This document shows positions 35,666-44,758 of a stretch of 64,000 nt of DNA, piece after piece. Under the pieces are notes generated by a model. That model saw only the letters and a list, made by a program, of their open reading frames with translations. It ran no database searches and was not told the DNA's origin. Position 1 is the stretch's first letter. Each line of letters starts with the position of its first letter. This DNA is from Rhodanobacter sp. Soil772 (GTDB lineage: Bacteria; Pseudomonadota; Gammaproteobacteria; Xanthomonadales; Rhodanobacteraceae), in assembly GCF_001428385.1 (NCBI RefSeq), contig NZ_LMSK01000002.1:216704-280703 (forward strand). Direction: 5' to 3'. A program made the position numbers and the translations under genes.

Positions 35666-37476
35666 GGCGTGCCCTCGTCGATCGGAGCATCGTCGATCGG
35701 TGCCTCGACCGGAGGCTTGCTGCCGACCAGTCCATCCGGGCTCTGCAGCGGACCGCCGACATACCAGCGGCCGATGTTGTCCGGCGGCACGTCGAGCAGG
35801 CGCAGCGCGCCCTCCATCACCTTGGCGAACACCGGCGCGGAGACCATGCCGCCGTAGTAGCTGCCCTTCTGCGGGTCGTCGATCACCACCACCGCGGCCA
35901 GGCGCGGGTTCGACGCCGGCACGATGCCGGCGAACGCCGCGGTGTAGTTGTCCTTGGCGTAACTGCCGGCGCTGGCCTTGTGCGCGGTGCCGGTCTTGCC
36001 GGCCACGCTGTAGTTGGCGATGCGCGCCTGCGGCGCCGTGCTGCCCGGCCCGGTCACCGTCTCCATCATGCGGACCAGTTGGGTTGCCACTTCCGGCGAG
36101 ATGATCTGCTTGGCGGCGACGTCGCCACCCTTGATGAAGCTGGGGCTGTGCATCACCCCACCGTCGGCGATGGTGGCGTAGGCGTTGGCCAGTTGCAGCA
36201 CGGTGACGTTGAGGCCGTAGCCGTAGCCGAGAATGGCCTTTTCCAGCGGCCGCCAGTCGCGCCCGATCCGCAGGTAGCCGGAGGCTTCGCCGGGGAAGCC
36301 GCTCTCGGTGCTGTTGCCGAAACCGAACGCACGATAGGTGTCGTACATCAGGCCGGTATCGAGCGTCATCGCGATGCGCGCGGCACCCACGTTGCTCGAT
36401 TTGGTGATCACGCCGGTCGGCGTCAGCACCCCGTAATTGTGGGTGTCGTGGATGTCGTGGCCCTGGAAATACCAATGCCCGCCGGTGGTGTCGATGAGCG
36501 GGCTGGTCGGCGTGTACTTGCCGCTGGACAGCGCCGCCGCCATCAGGATCGGCTTCACCGTCGAGCCCGGCTCGAGCACGTCGGTCATCGCCCGGTTGCG
36601 GCGCTGGCCGGGCCGGCTGCCGCTGAGCGCATTCGGGTTGTAGGTGGGCAGGTTGACCATCGCCAGCACTTCGCCGGTCCTGACGTCGAGGATCACCATC
36701 GAGCCGGAGTCGGCCTGGAATTTCTCCAGCGTGTTCTTCAGCTCGCTGTAGGCGAGGAACTGGATGCGCCGGTCGATGCTGAGCGTGAGATTCTGCCCCG
36801 GCTTCGGCGCGCGTACCTGCTCGATGTCCTCCACCACATGGCCCATGCGATCGCGAATCACGCGCTTGGCGCCCGGCTTGCCGGCCAGCCAGTCGTCGTA
36901 GGCCAGCTCCAGGCCTTCCTGGCCGCGGTCGTCGATGTTGGTGAAGCCGAGCACATGCGCGGTCACTTCGCCGGACGGGTAGTAGCGCTTGAACTCACGC
37001 TGGCCGTTGATGCCGGGAATGCCCAGGTCCAGCACGGCCTGCGCCGCGGCCGGCGCCATCTGCCGACGCAGGTACACGAACTCGCGGTCGGAGCGCTGCG
37101 CCAGCTGCGCCTTCAGGCCGTCCGCATCCACGCCCAGCGCCTGCGCCAGCGCGGGGATGCGCTCGTCGTTGTCGAGCACCTCGGACGGGTTCGCCCAGAT
37201 CGACATCATCGGGGTCGACACCGCCAGCGGCTCGCCGTTGCGGTCGAAGATGGTGCCGCGCGACACCGGGATCGGCATCTCGCGCAGGAAGCGCGCGTCG
37301 CCCTGGCGCTGGTAGAACTGCTTGCGCACCACCTGCAAGTCGAACGCGCGCGCGACCAGGCCGATCGAGGCCAGTCCGAGCAGGCCGACCACCACCACCA
37401 TGCGCCGGCGCGCACTGGGGCCGGCGCTGCGGCGCCGGCCGGACGGAGGGGGAGTGTTGTGGTTGCGCCAGCTCAT
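35662..37476 (-). CDS. ftsI: Septal transpeptidase FtsI (PBP3)
   Basis: Class B penicillin-binding protein cross-linking septal peptidoglycan. It has 604 aa. A basic cytoplasmic tail and one membrane helix (about 26-46) precede the pedestal domain. Transpeptidase motifs are S305-TVK308 (EPGSTVKP), S360-S-N362 and K494-T-G496. The C-terminal 25 residues are Pro/Asp/Glu-rich with an APIDDAPIDEG repeat. The start overlaps the ftsL stop by 4 bp. Confidence 0.97.
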   Translation of the reverse strand: MSWRNHNTPPPSGRRRSAGPSARRRMVVVVGLLGLASIGLVARAFDLQVVRKQFYQRQGDARFLREMPIPVSRGTIFDRNGEPLAVSTPMMSIWANPSEVLDNDERIPALAQALGVDADGLKAQLAQRSDREFVYLRRQMAPAAAQAVLDLGIPGINGQREFKRYYPSGEVTAHVLGFTNIDDRGQEGLELAYDDWLAGKPGAKRVIRDRMGHVVEDIEQVRAPKPGQNLTLSIDRRIQFLAYSELKNTLEKFQADSGSMVILDVRTGEVLAMVNLPTYNPNALSGSRPGQRRNRAMTDVLEPGSTVKPILMAAALSSGKYTPTSPLIDTTGGHWYFQGHDIHDTHNYGVLTPTGVITKSSNVGAARIAMTLDTGLMYDTYRAFGFGNSTESGFPGEASGYLRIGRDWRPLEKAILGYGYGLNVTVLQLANAYATIADGGVMHSPSFIKGGDVAAKQIISPEVATQLVRMMETVTGPGSTAPQARIANYSVAGKTGTAHKASAGSYAKDNYTAAFAGIVPASNPRLAAVVVIDDPQKGSYYGGMVSAPVFAKVMEGALRLLDVPPDNIGRWYVGGPLQSPDGLVGSKPPVEAPIDDAPIDEGTP

Positions 37477-37742
37477 CGCAGCAACCGGATGTCTTGCGGG
37501 CGCGGATCGACCATGCCCAGCTTCTGCCGGGCCTCGTCGTCGATGCGCCGCGGTTCGGCGTAGGTGGCCTGCTCCAGCTCGAGCTTGCCGTATTCGATGT
37601 TCAGCTCGTCGCGCTGGTTCTGCAGCGCGGTCAGGTTGACGAACAGCACGCGGCTCTCGTGACGCGTCCACACCACGCCGAGCGCACTGGCCAGCACGGC
37701 GACCAGCAGGGTCAGCAGGCACATGGCGCCGATCGCCTTCAT
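37473..37742 (-). CDS. ftsL: Cell-division protein FtsL
   Basis: Small bitopic divisome protein (89 aa) that forms a coiled coil with FtsB and activates FtsWI. A membrane helix spans about 5-24, and a leucine-rich periplasmic coiled coil follows ([20 protein letters not shown]). The tail [18 protein letters not shown] is typical of gammaproteobacterial FtsL. The ATG at 37742 overlaps the rsmH stop (ATGA). Confidence 0.93.
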   Translation of the reverse strand: MKAIGAMCLLTLLVAVLASALGVVWTRHESRVLFVNLTALQNQRDELNIEYGKLELEQATYAEPRRIDDEARQKLGMVDPRPQDIRLLR

Positions 37743-38680
37743 GCGCACGCTCCTTCGGGCAATTTTTCCGCCATGCGCAGCACCGCCGAGCGCGCGCGCG
37801 GGTTCACCGCCAGCTCGGCGTCGGACGGGAACTGCGCCTTGCCGACCGCTGCCAGCCGCGCCGGGGCAGCCTGCACCGGTGGCCCGCGGCGGCTGTTCTG
37901 CACGCGGCCGGAATGATCGCGGATGAACAATTTCACCGCGCGGTCTTCCAGCGAATGGAAGCTGATCACCGCCAGCCGGCCACCGGGCTTGAGCCGTTCC
38001 AGCGCCGCGTTCAAGCCCTGCTGCAAGGCATCCAGCTCGCCGTTCACACGGATGCGCAGCGCCTGGAAGCTGCGCGTGGCCGGATGCTTGCCCGGTTCGC
38101 GCCGGCCCGCCACGCGCTCGATCAGCGCGGCCAGCTGGCCGGTGCGGGTAAATGGGGTGGCGTCGCGGTCGGCCACGATGGCGCGGGCGATGCGCCGGCT
38201 GTGGCGCTCTTCGCCATAGTTCCACAGCACATCGGCGATCTCGCGCTCACTGGCCTGGGCCAGGAAATCCGCGACGCTCTCGCCCTGGGTGGTATCCATG
38301 CGCATGTCCAACGGCGCATCGGCCATGAAGCTGAAACCGCGCGCGGCCTCATCCAGCTGCGGCGAGGACACACCGAGGTCGAGCAGCACGCCGTCGAGGC
38401 CGGCCGCGGTCTCGTCCCACTCGGCCAGGCTGGAGAAATTCGCATGCCGGATCGCGACGCGCGGGTCGCCGGCGAACTCCGCCTGCGCCGCGGTGATAGC
38501 GGTGGGATCGCGATCCATCAGCAACAGGCGGCCGTCGGGACCCAGGCGCGACAGAACCGCGCGGGCGTGACCGCCGCGACCGAAGGTTCCATCGAGATAG
38601 CGCCCGCCAGCCTGCACGGCGAGTCCCTCCACTGCTTCACCCAGCATCACCGGGATGTGCCGCAACTGCTGCTCGGCCAT
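37739..38680 (-). CDS. rsmH: 16S rRNA m4C1402 methyltransferase RsmH (MraW)
   Basis: N4-methylates C1402 of 16S rRNA; RsmI, encoded about 1.3 kb away, adds the 2'-O-methyl on the same nucleotide. It has 313 aa. [13 protein letters not shown], the SAM-binding [24 protein letters not shown] and [12 protein letters not shown] are all present. The ATG at 38680, with a GGGAG upstream, gives the family start; a 10-residue longer frame is not conserved. Confidence 0.96.
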   Translation of the reverse strand: MAEQQLRHIPVMLGEAVEGLAVQAGGRYLDGTFGRGGHARAVLSRLGPDGRLLLMDRDPTAITAAQAEFAGDPRVAIRHANFSSLAEWDETAAGLDGVLLDLGVSSPQLDEAARGFSFMADAPLDMRMDTTQGESVADFLAQASEREIADVLWNYGEERHSRRIARAIVADRDATPFTRTGQLAALIERVAGRREPGKHPATRSFQALRIRVNGELDALQQGLNAALERLKPGGRLAVISFHSLEDRAVKLFIRDHSGRVQNSRRGPPVQAAPARLAAVGKAQFPSDAELAVNPRARSAVLRMAEKLPEGACA

Positions 38681-38722
38681 GCCGCACTCCCGCTCCCGTC
38701 CCGCCCACATGCCGATCGCGCC

Positions 38723-39169
38723 TTACAGGCGCAATTCCGCCATTGCCTGTGTGATCTCGCCTTCACCGATGGTCTGGCGGATCTTCTTGAGGTGTTCCTG
38801 TTCGCTCCACAATTCGAATTTGTCGCCCATGCCCAGCAGCACCGCCTTCTTGTCGATGCCGGTCGTGGCACGCTGGCTGGCGGGCAGCAGGACCCGCGAC
38901 GCCGAATCAGGCTCGACCACGGCGGCCGCGCCGACCAGCTTCATCTGCATGTCGCGATGCGCCTTGACCACTTTGGAAAGTGCGTTGACCTGGTCGCGCA
39001 CCAGTTCCCACGCCGCGTGCGGAAACAGCCACAGGCAACCCGGCTCGAACGGGTTGTAGGTGACCACCAGACGATTGGCGCACTCGCCCGCCACCTGTTC
39101 CCGATATGCCGTCGGAATGGTCAGGCGACCCTTGTCGTCGATGGTGATGGCGGTTTCGCCCTGAAACAC
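38723..39169 (-). CDS. mraZ: Transcriptional regulator MraZ
   Basis: DNA-binding repressor of its own dcw operon, 148 aa, made of two SpoVT-AbrB-like half-domains. The first carries DDKGRLTIPTAYR and the second ASRVLLPASQR. The start is GTG at 39169, giving MFQGETAITIDDKGR as in the family. It is the first gene of the dcw cluster, with four direct repeats for MraZ binding immediately upstream and 42 bp to rsmH. Confidence 0.95.
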   Translation of the reverse strand: MFQGETAITIDDKGRLTIPTAYREQVAGECANRLVVTYNPFEPGCLWLFPHAAWELVRDQVNALSKVVKAHRDMQMKLVGAAAVVEPDSASRVLLPASQRATTGIDKKAVLLGMGDKFELWSEQEHLKKIRQTIGEGEITQAMAELRL

Positions 39170-39175
39170 GATCAG

Positions 39176-39215
39176 CAGACTCCACTAAAACCCACGATTT
39201 CACACTGGAGCCCAC
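39176..39215 (-). promoter_or_regulatory. MraZ operator: four 10-bp direct repeats
   Basis: Read on the minus strand, four consecutive 10-bp units begin GTGGG, GTGTG, GTGGG and GTGGA. MraZ is known to bind TGGGN repeats with 10-bp periodicity before mraZ. The most upstream unit overlaps the -10 box, the rest lie in the leader. Confidence 0.85.
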
Positions 39216-39242
39216 GATAATCTCGCCCCATGAGACTGTCAA
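39214..39242 (-). promoter_or_regulatory. dcw (mra) operon promoter
   Basis: On the minus strand a perfect TTGACA (-35, 39237-39242) is followed by a 17-bp spacer and TATCGT (-10, 39214-39219). It reads into mraZ, and the first MraZ repeat overlaps the -10. The upstream 39243-39440 stretch has AT-rich patches (39336-39360) but no gene. Confidence 0.8.
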
Positions 39243-39442
39243 GGGAATTTCGCTTGTGAATCAAGGAGTAAAGGCAGAATGCTGACCATACATGCAGCAT
39301 ATTCTCAGGAACGCCGGCAAGGTGTTTGAAAGCAGGGAATTTTTTATAAATTCAAATGCACTGCTTTGGATCCAAACCGAATGAAATCGAGCCGGATCGG
39401 CGCCGTGGCACCGCTCCGGGATGAATCGCCGTTCACGCAGAC

Positions 39443-39487
39443 GCCTTCATCACCACCGCGACGACGGGTCGCGGTGGTGATGAAGGC
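39443..39487. terminator. 20-bp perfect hairpin at the 3' end of rnpB
   Basis: Left arm 39443-39462 and right arm 39468-39487 pair perfectly over 20 bp around a 5-base loop (GACGG). It lies 3 bp beyond the 3' end of the RNase P RNA in its direction of transcription. There is no T-run, so it may be a processing or stability hairpin, or a factor-dependent terminator. Confidence 0.55.
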
Positions 39488-39490
39488 ACG

Positions 39491-39857
<367 letters not shown>

Positions 39858-39864
39858 ATCGGGA

Positions 39865-39870
39865 ATTGTA
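39865..39870 (-). promoter_or_regulatory. -10 box (TACAAT) of rnpB
   Basis: On the minus strand TACAAT stands 7 bp before the first G of the P1 helix, matching a start at the mature 5' end. No good -35 hexamer is seen at 16-18 bp. Confidence 0.55.
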
Positions 39871-39891
39871 GCGCGATAGCGCCAGCAACAT

Positions 39892-39938
39892 CCCCTCTCC
39901 CACCGGGAGAGGGTGCCCGCAGGGCAGGAGAGGGGGCC
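39892..39938. repeat. REP-like palindrome between rsmI and rnpB
   Basis: CCCTCTCCC/GGGAGAGGG form a 9-bp stem with a 3-base loop. A second small hairpin (GCCCGCAGGGC) and a further GGAGAGGGGG follow. It is related in style to the palindromes at 5611 and 35403, and sits just upstream of the rnpB promoter. Confidence 0.6.
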
Positions 39939-39974
39939 CGACGCTGCATTGACTCCCATCAGTGCCGACCCACC

Positions 39975-40802
39975 CTACCCCTGGTACAGGAGTTTCCGCG
40001 GCGCGCCGCTGATCGCTGACGCCAGCTTCGCCGCCTTCGCCGGCGGCAGCTCATCGCGCAGGATCGCGAAGACGCGTTGCCCTTCGGCCAGCTTCGCGTC
40101 CACTTCCTCGCCACGCCCCGCGATCAGGATCACATGCTCGCCACGCTGCTGGTCGGGATCGTTGACAACCCGCGCCGCCAGCTCCGCCAGCGGCGCGCCC
40201 AGCACGGTCTCGAACAGCTTGGTCAGTTCGCGCGCCAGCACCGCCTCGCGGTCGGCACCGAACACGTCGCGCATGTCGGCCAGGCTCTCGGCGACCCGAT
40301 GCGACGACTCATAGAAGATGAGCGTGCGCGCGTCGCCCGCCAGCTCCTGCAGCCGACTGCGTCGTGCGGCGGCTTTCGGCGGCAGGAAACCCTCGAACAC
40401 GAAACGGTCGCTGGGCAGGCCGGCCACCGACAACGCCGCGATTGCCGCGCAGGCGCCCGGCACCGGAATGCAGCGGATGCCCGCGGCGCGCGCGGCGCGC
40501 ACCAGCCGGAAACCCGGATCGCTGATCAGCGGCGTGCCCGCATCGGAGATCAGCGCCACCGCATCGCCGCCCTGCATCCGGCGCACGATCGCGTCCACCG
40601 CATCGCGCTCGTTGTGCTCGTGCAGCGCGATCAGCGGCGTGTCGATGTTGTGATGCACCAGCAGCGGCCGGCTGTGCCGGGTATCTTCCGCCGCGATCAC
40701 CGCCGCCGCACGCAAGGTTTCGATCGCGCGGGCGGACAGGTCATCGCGATGGCCGATAGGGGTAGCTACCACCCACAGGCAACCTGGCTGAACTGCTGAC
40801 AT
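39975..40802 (-). CDS. rsmI: 16S rRNA 2'-O-ribose C1402 methyltransferase RsmI
   Basis: Methylates the ribose of C1402. It has 275 aa from the ATG at 40802, which has GGAG at 7-bp spacing; the ATG at 40808 would add two residues. The tetrapyrrole-methylase-like fold is shown by VVATPIGHRDDLSARA, AAEDTRHSRPLL, LISDAGTPLISDPG and VPGACAAIAAL. It is divergent from lpoA, an arrangement shared with other gammaproteobacteria. Confidence 0.95.
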   Translation of the reverse strand: MSAVQPGCLWVVATPIGHRDDLSARAIETLRAAAVIAAEDTRHSRPLLVHHNIDTPLIALHEHNERDAVDAIVRRMQGGDAVALISDAGTPLISDPGFRLVRAARAAGIRCIPVPGACAAIAALSVAGLPSDRFVFEGFLPPKAAARRSRLQELAGDARTLIFYESSHRVAESLADMRDVFGADREAVLARELTKLFETVLGAPLAELAARVVNDPDQQRGEHVILIAGRGEEVDAKLAEGQRVFAILRDELPPAKAAKLASAISGAPRKLLYQG

Positions 40803-40883
40803 CGTCATACTCCTGCGCCGTGAGCCGGCAATCCGATCGGCTATGATCGCGCATTGACGACCATGACGAACAAGGGATTTCCC

Positions 40884-42800
40884 ATGCGCTTCATGCGCCT
40901 CTCGCGCGTCGCCGCGATCGGACTGCTGTTTTCACTGGCGCTGGCCGCCTGCGTGCCGGCGAACGCGCCGCGCTCGCCGGCCGAACTCGCTGCCGCGCAA
41001 AGCGCCGAGGCGTTGTCCCGGCAAGGCCAGTTCGACCAGGCCGCCCAGGCATGGCTGGCGCTGGCCACGCAATCGCGCGCCCACGCCGACAGCTACCGCC
41101 TGCTCGCCGCCGAGGCCTGGCGCGAGGAAGGTCAGCTCGAGCGCGCCGCCCCGGTGCTGGACAGCATCAAGCGCCAGCGCCTGAGCGGGGACGAGCCACT
41201 CCGCTTCGACCTGCTGCTGGCCGAGCTCGCGCTCGACCGGCACGACGCGGCCACCGCGCTGCGGCTCACCACGCAACCGAACGTCGTGGCGCCGCCCGCG
41301 CTGCAACTGCGCCTGCTGGAATGGCGCGCCCGCGCCATGGCCGCCGGCGGCGACCGTTGGGGCGCCGCGCGCACCCGCGTGCAGATGGACGGCCAATTGA
41401 GCGGTTTCGACCATACCCAGAATCGCCAGCAGATCCTCGCTCTGCTCAACCAGGTCGGCGTCGAGTCGCTCAAGCAGCGCGCCGCCGCGATGCAGCGCGG
41501 CGACCGCATGCTGCCATGGGTGAACGAGGCGCTGAGCCAGCTTGGCGTCGCCGTGGCGCAACCGCCGCCGGACCTGCAGCAGCCGGTCGGCACCCTGCTG
41601 CCCGGCGCCGACGCGAACGTGCGCGAAGGCTACAAGGCCCCCCCCCAGGTCGCCCTGCTGCTGCCCAACGACGGCAATTACGGCGCGGCAAGCACGGCGA
41701 TCCGCGAAGGCTTCTTCGCGGCTTATCTCGACGCCGGGCGCAACCATGCGCCGCGTCCGTCGGTGCGCGTCTACGACAGCCAGGGCACCGCCGACGGCGC
41801 GGTCAAGGCGTACCAGCAGGCGGTCAGCGACGGCGCCCGGCTGGTGGTCGGTCCACTGACCCGCAGCGAAGTCGCCGCGGTGTTCAGCCAGGCGCAACTG
41901 CCGGTGCCGGTGCTGGCACTGAACCATCCCGACGACAAGCAGTTGCCGGCGGCCAATGCCAGCGAATTCGGCCTGCTGCCGGAAACCGAAGGCGCCCAGG
42001 CCGCCGATCACATGGTCGAGCGCGGCCTGCGTCAGGTCTACGTCGTGATCTCCACCGACGACTTCGCACAGCGCGCAGCGAGCGCCTTCAAGGCCGAGCT
42101 GGCGGCGCGCGGCGGGCAGATCGCCGGCACGATCACCCTGCCGCCGGGCATCACCAGCTACGCCAGCATCATCGCCGGGCTGAAGCTGCCCACCGCACCC
42201 GCCGCCTCCGCACCTGCCGCCAACGGCACCGCCGCGCCGGCCGAAAGCAGCGTCGTGAGCGACGCCGGCATCTTCATCAGCATGCGTCCGGCGCAGGCGC
42301 GCGTGCTGCTGCCGCAGTTGCGCATCGCACGGGTGAACCTGCCGGTGTTCGCCACCTCGCACGTCTATGAAGGCAGCGACGACGCCGCCGCCAATCGCGA
42401 CCTGGACGGCGTGGAATTCTGCGACGCGCCATGGCTGTTCGACGCCCAGCCGGGCCTGCCGAACCACGACGGGATCGCCGCGCGCCTGCCGGCGGCCCGC
42501 GGCGGCGCCGCGCGGCTGTTCGCGTTCGGCATGGATGCGTGGAACCTGGTGCCTTATCTCGACTGGCTGCGCGCGCACCCGGGCAGCTACGTGCCCGGCG
42601 CCAGCGGCCAGCTCGCCGCCGACCAGTTCGGCCGGGTACGCCGCGTGCTGATCTGGGCGCAGTTCCAGAACGGCCTGGCGCGCCCGCTGGGCGGCAGCCT
42701 GCAGATGGACGATGTGCCGTCGAACGCGCCACCCGCCACGACCGAGCCGTCGCCGGCCAGCTCCTCGCCGAGCGGGGGCTTCCAGCCCGCAGCGAACTGA
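40884..42800 (+). CDS. lpoA: LpoA/LppC-family outer-membrane lipoprotein
   Basis: Activator of PBP1A in E. coli, 638 aa here. A lipoprotein signal peptide ends in LAAC with the lipidated Cys at 23. An N-terminal TPR-like helical region (about 35-230) is followed by a periplasmic-binding-protein-like domain (about 255-600), starting PPQVALLLPNDGNYGAAS. A Pro/Ser/Ala-rich insertion lies around 440-460 and a similar disordered tail at the end. The ATG at 40884 is chosen for AAGGGA upstream and the clean lipobox. A TATGAT -10 box lies at 40842-40847. Confidence 0.88.
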   Translation: MRFMRLSRVAAIGLLFSLALAACVPANAPRSPAELAAAQSAEALSRQGQFDQAAQAWLALATQSRAHADSYRLLAAEAWREEGQLERAAPVLDSIKRQRLSGDEPLRFDLLLAELALDRHDAATALRLTTQPNVVAPPALQLRLLEWRARAMAAGGDRWGAARTRVQMDGQLSGFDHTQNRQQILALLNQVGVESLKQRAAAMQRGDRMLPWVNEALSQLGVAVAQPPPDLQQPVGTLLPGADANVREGYKAPPQVALLLPNDGNYGAASTAIREGFFAAYLDAGRNHAPRPSVRVYDSQGTADGAVKAYQQAVSDGARLVVGPLTRSEVAAVFSQAQLPVPVLALNHPDDKQLPAANASEFGLLPETEGAQAADHMVERGLRQVYVVISTDDFAQRAASAFKAELAARGGQIAGTITLPPGITSYASIIAGLKLPTAPAASAPAANGTAAPAESSVVSDAGIFISMRPAQARVLLPQLRIARVNLPVFATSHVYEGSDDAAANRDLDGVEFCDAPWLFDAQPGLPNHDGIAARLPAARGGAARLFAFGMDAWNLVPYLDWLRAHPGSYVPGASGQLAADQFGRVRRVLIWAQFQNGLARPLGGSLQMDDVPSNAPPATTEPSPASSSPSGGFQPAAN

Positions 42801-43156
42801 TGCGCGCCGCCGGCGACGATTTCGAACAGCGCGCCTGCGCCGAACTCGAACGCGCCGGCCTGAAGCTGCTGGCGCGCAACTACACCACCCGCCACGGCGA
42901 GCTGGACCTGGTGATGCGCGACGGCGACAGCGTGGTGTTCGTCGAAGTGCGCTATCGCCGCAGCGCCAGCCATGGCGACGCCGCCACGTCGGTCACCACG
43001 GCCAAGCAGGCGAAACTGATCCTCGCGGCGCAACACTGGCTGGCCGCACATCCGCAACACGCGCGACGCAGCTGCCGCTTCGACGTGGTCAGCTACGACG
43101 GCCCACCCGATGCCGTCCGGCGCGAGTGGCTGCGCGGCGCATTCGAAGCTGGCTGA
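42800..43156 (+). CDS. yraN: YraN/UPF0102 family endonuclease-like protein
   Basis: Small protein (118 aa) with a restriction-endonuclease-like fold. The E-x-D-x(n)-E-V core reads GELDLVMRDGDSVVFVEVRYR (active-site landmarks ELDLV and FVEVRYR). The function is not established; Holliday-junction-resolvase-like nucleases are relatives. Its ATG overlaps the lpoA stop as TGATG, so the two are coupled, as in E. coli yraM-yraN. The stop codon lies within a 14-bp tandem repeat. Confidence 0.9.
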   Translation: MRAAGDDFEQRACAELERAGLKLLARNYTTRHGELDLVMRDGDSVVFVEVRYRRSASHGDAATSVTTAKQAKLILAAQHWLAAHPQHARRSCRFDVVSYDGPPDAVRREWLRGAFEAG

Positions 43157-43194
43157 TCGGGCCCGACTGATCCGGCCCGGCTGATCTGGCGCAG
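43153..43194. repeat. Three 14-bp tandem repeats over the yraN stop
   Basis: Three consecutive imperfect copies start CTGATCGGGCCCGA, CTGATCCGGCCCGG and CTGATCTGGCGCAG. The first contains the yraN TGA. Confidence 0.7.
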
Positions 43195-43228
43195 CAAATT
43201 TTTCCCGCGAGTGGATTACGCTTTGCCG

Positions 43229-44599
43229 ATGCACCTGCCCGCCGAACTGCTTGCCCGCCTGCGCGAGATCTTCCCCATCGACGCACTCGCCACCGGCGAA
43301 GCGGAGCGGATCGCCTACTCGTACGACAACTCGCGCCGGCATGCGCTGCCCGACGCGGTAGTGTTTGCCACCGAACATGCCCAGGTCGAGGCGCTGGTGC
43401 AGGCCTGTCGTGCGCACAAGGTGCCGGTGATCGCGCGCGGGCGCGGCAGCAATACCACCGGCGCCACGGTGCCGGTGGCTGGTGGCGTGGTGGTGAGTTT
43501 CGAGCGGATGAACCGGATCCTGCGGATCGACCCGGACAACCGCCTCGCGGTGGTCGAACCCGGTGTATTGAACGGCGACCTGCAGCAGGCGCTGGCCGCC
43601 CACGGTTTCTTCTGGCCGCCCGATCCCTCCTCGGCGCCGTGGTGCAGCATCGGCGGCAACCTCGCCTGCAATTCGGCCGGACCGCGCACGGTGAAATACG
43701 GCAGTCCGCGCGAGAACACGCTGGGCCTGCGCGCGGTGGCCGGCAGCGGCGAAGGTTTCCGCTGCGGCACTTACACCAGCAAGGGCGCGACAGGCTACGA
43801 CCTGACCCGCCTGCTGATCGGTTCGGAAGGCACGCTGGCGCTGATCACCGAAGCCACCCTGAAACTCACCCCGAAACCGTCGGCGGTGCGCACGCTGCGT
43901 GCGACCTATCGCGATGTCGGCGCAGCGGCGCGCGCGGTGGCGCGGATCATGGCGCAGCCGGTGACGCCGTGCGCGCTGGAGTTCATCGACGACGTGGCGC
44001 TGAAGCTGGCGCACGAGCACGGCGGCGACGGCGTGCCGCTGGCCGGCGCGATGCTGATGATCGAGGTGGACGGCGAAGCGGCCACGTTGCCTTCGGCCGT
44101 CGACGCAGTGTCGGCAGCGGCGCGCGGCGATGGGCTGGAAGAACTGCGCGTCGCCGAAACCGCCGAGGAAACCCGTGCGCTGTGGGCCGCACGCAAGGCA
44201 CTGTCGCCGGCGCAGCGCACCATCTCGCCGCACAAGATCAACGAGGACGTGGTGGTGCCGGTCAGTCACCTGCCCGCGCTGGTCGACGGCATCAAGCAAT
44301 TGTCGGCGAAGCACGACGTGCTGATCGTCAGCTTCGGCCACGCCGGCAACGGCAACCTGCACGTGAACCTGCTGCCGCGCGCCGACGCCGAACGCGAGCG
44401 CGCACACGCCTGCCTCGCCGACGTGTTCGCGCTGGTGATCTCGCTTGAGGGCACGCTGTCGGGCGAGCACGGCATCGGCCTGGTCAAGCGCGAATTCATG
44501 CCGCTGGCACTGGAGCCGGCGACGCTGGGGCTGATGCGCAACATCAAGGCGGCATTCGACCCGGATGGCATCCTCAATCCGGGCAAGTTGCTGCCCTGA
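43229..44599 (+). CDS. FAD-linked 2-hydroxy-acid oxidase, GlcD/D-lactate dehydrogenase-like
   Basis: Flavoprotein of the VAO/PCMH family, 456 aa. The FAD-binding half has ARGRGSNTTGATVPV (pyrophosphate loop) and GGNLACNSAGPRTVKYG. The C-terminal FAD-oxidase domain has HKINEDVVVP, GHAGNGNLHVN and GEHGIGLVKR, which carry the metal/substrate histidines. These features fit D-lactate, glycolate or D-2-hydroxyglutarate dehydrogenase. No glcE/glcF subunits are adjacent, favouring a single-subunit D-2-hydroxyacid dehydrogenase. The ATG at 43229 is preferred over a GTG 18 bases upstream. Confidence 0.82.
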   Translation: MHLPAELLARLREIFPIDALATGEAERIAYSYDNSRRHALPDAVVFATEHAQVEALVQACRAHKVPVIARGRGSNTTGATVPVAGGVVVSFERMNRILRIDPDNRLAVVEPGVLNGDLQQALAAHGFFWPPDPSSAPWCSIGGNLACNSAGPRTVKYGSPRENTLGLRAVAGSGEGFRCGTYTSKGATGYDLTRLLIGSEGTLALITEATLKLTPKPSAVRTLRATYRDVGAAARAVARIMAQPVTPCALEFIDDVALKLAHEHGGDGVPLAGAMLMIEVDGEAATLPSAVDAVSAAARGDGLEELRVAETAEETRALWAARKALSPAQRTISPHKINEDVVVPVSHLPALVDGIKQLSAKHDVLIVSFGHAGNGNLHVNLLPRADAERERAHACLADVFALVISLEGTLSGEHGIGLVKREFMPLALEPATLGLMRNIKAAFDPDGILNPGKLLP

Positions 44600-44758
44600 G
44601 CAAAGCTTCGGCAAGCCATGGCCCCGACCATCATCGGCTTCGCAAAAAGCTGCGACACCTGATGCTTTTCCTTGCGCACGTGACTGGGCTATACAGACAG
44701 AAGGCATCGGATGGATCGCCAAAGGCATCCTTCGATTCACAGGGGCGGGGGAAAGCAC

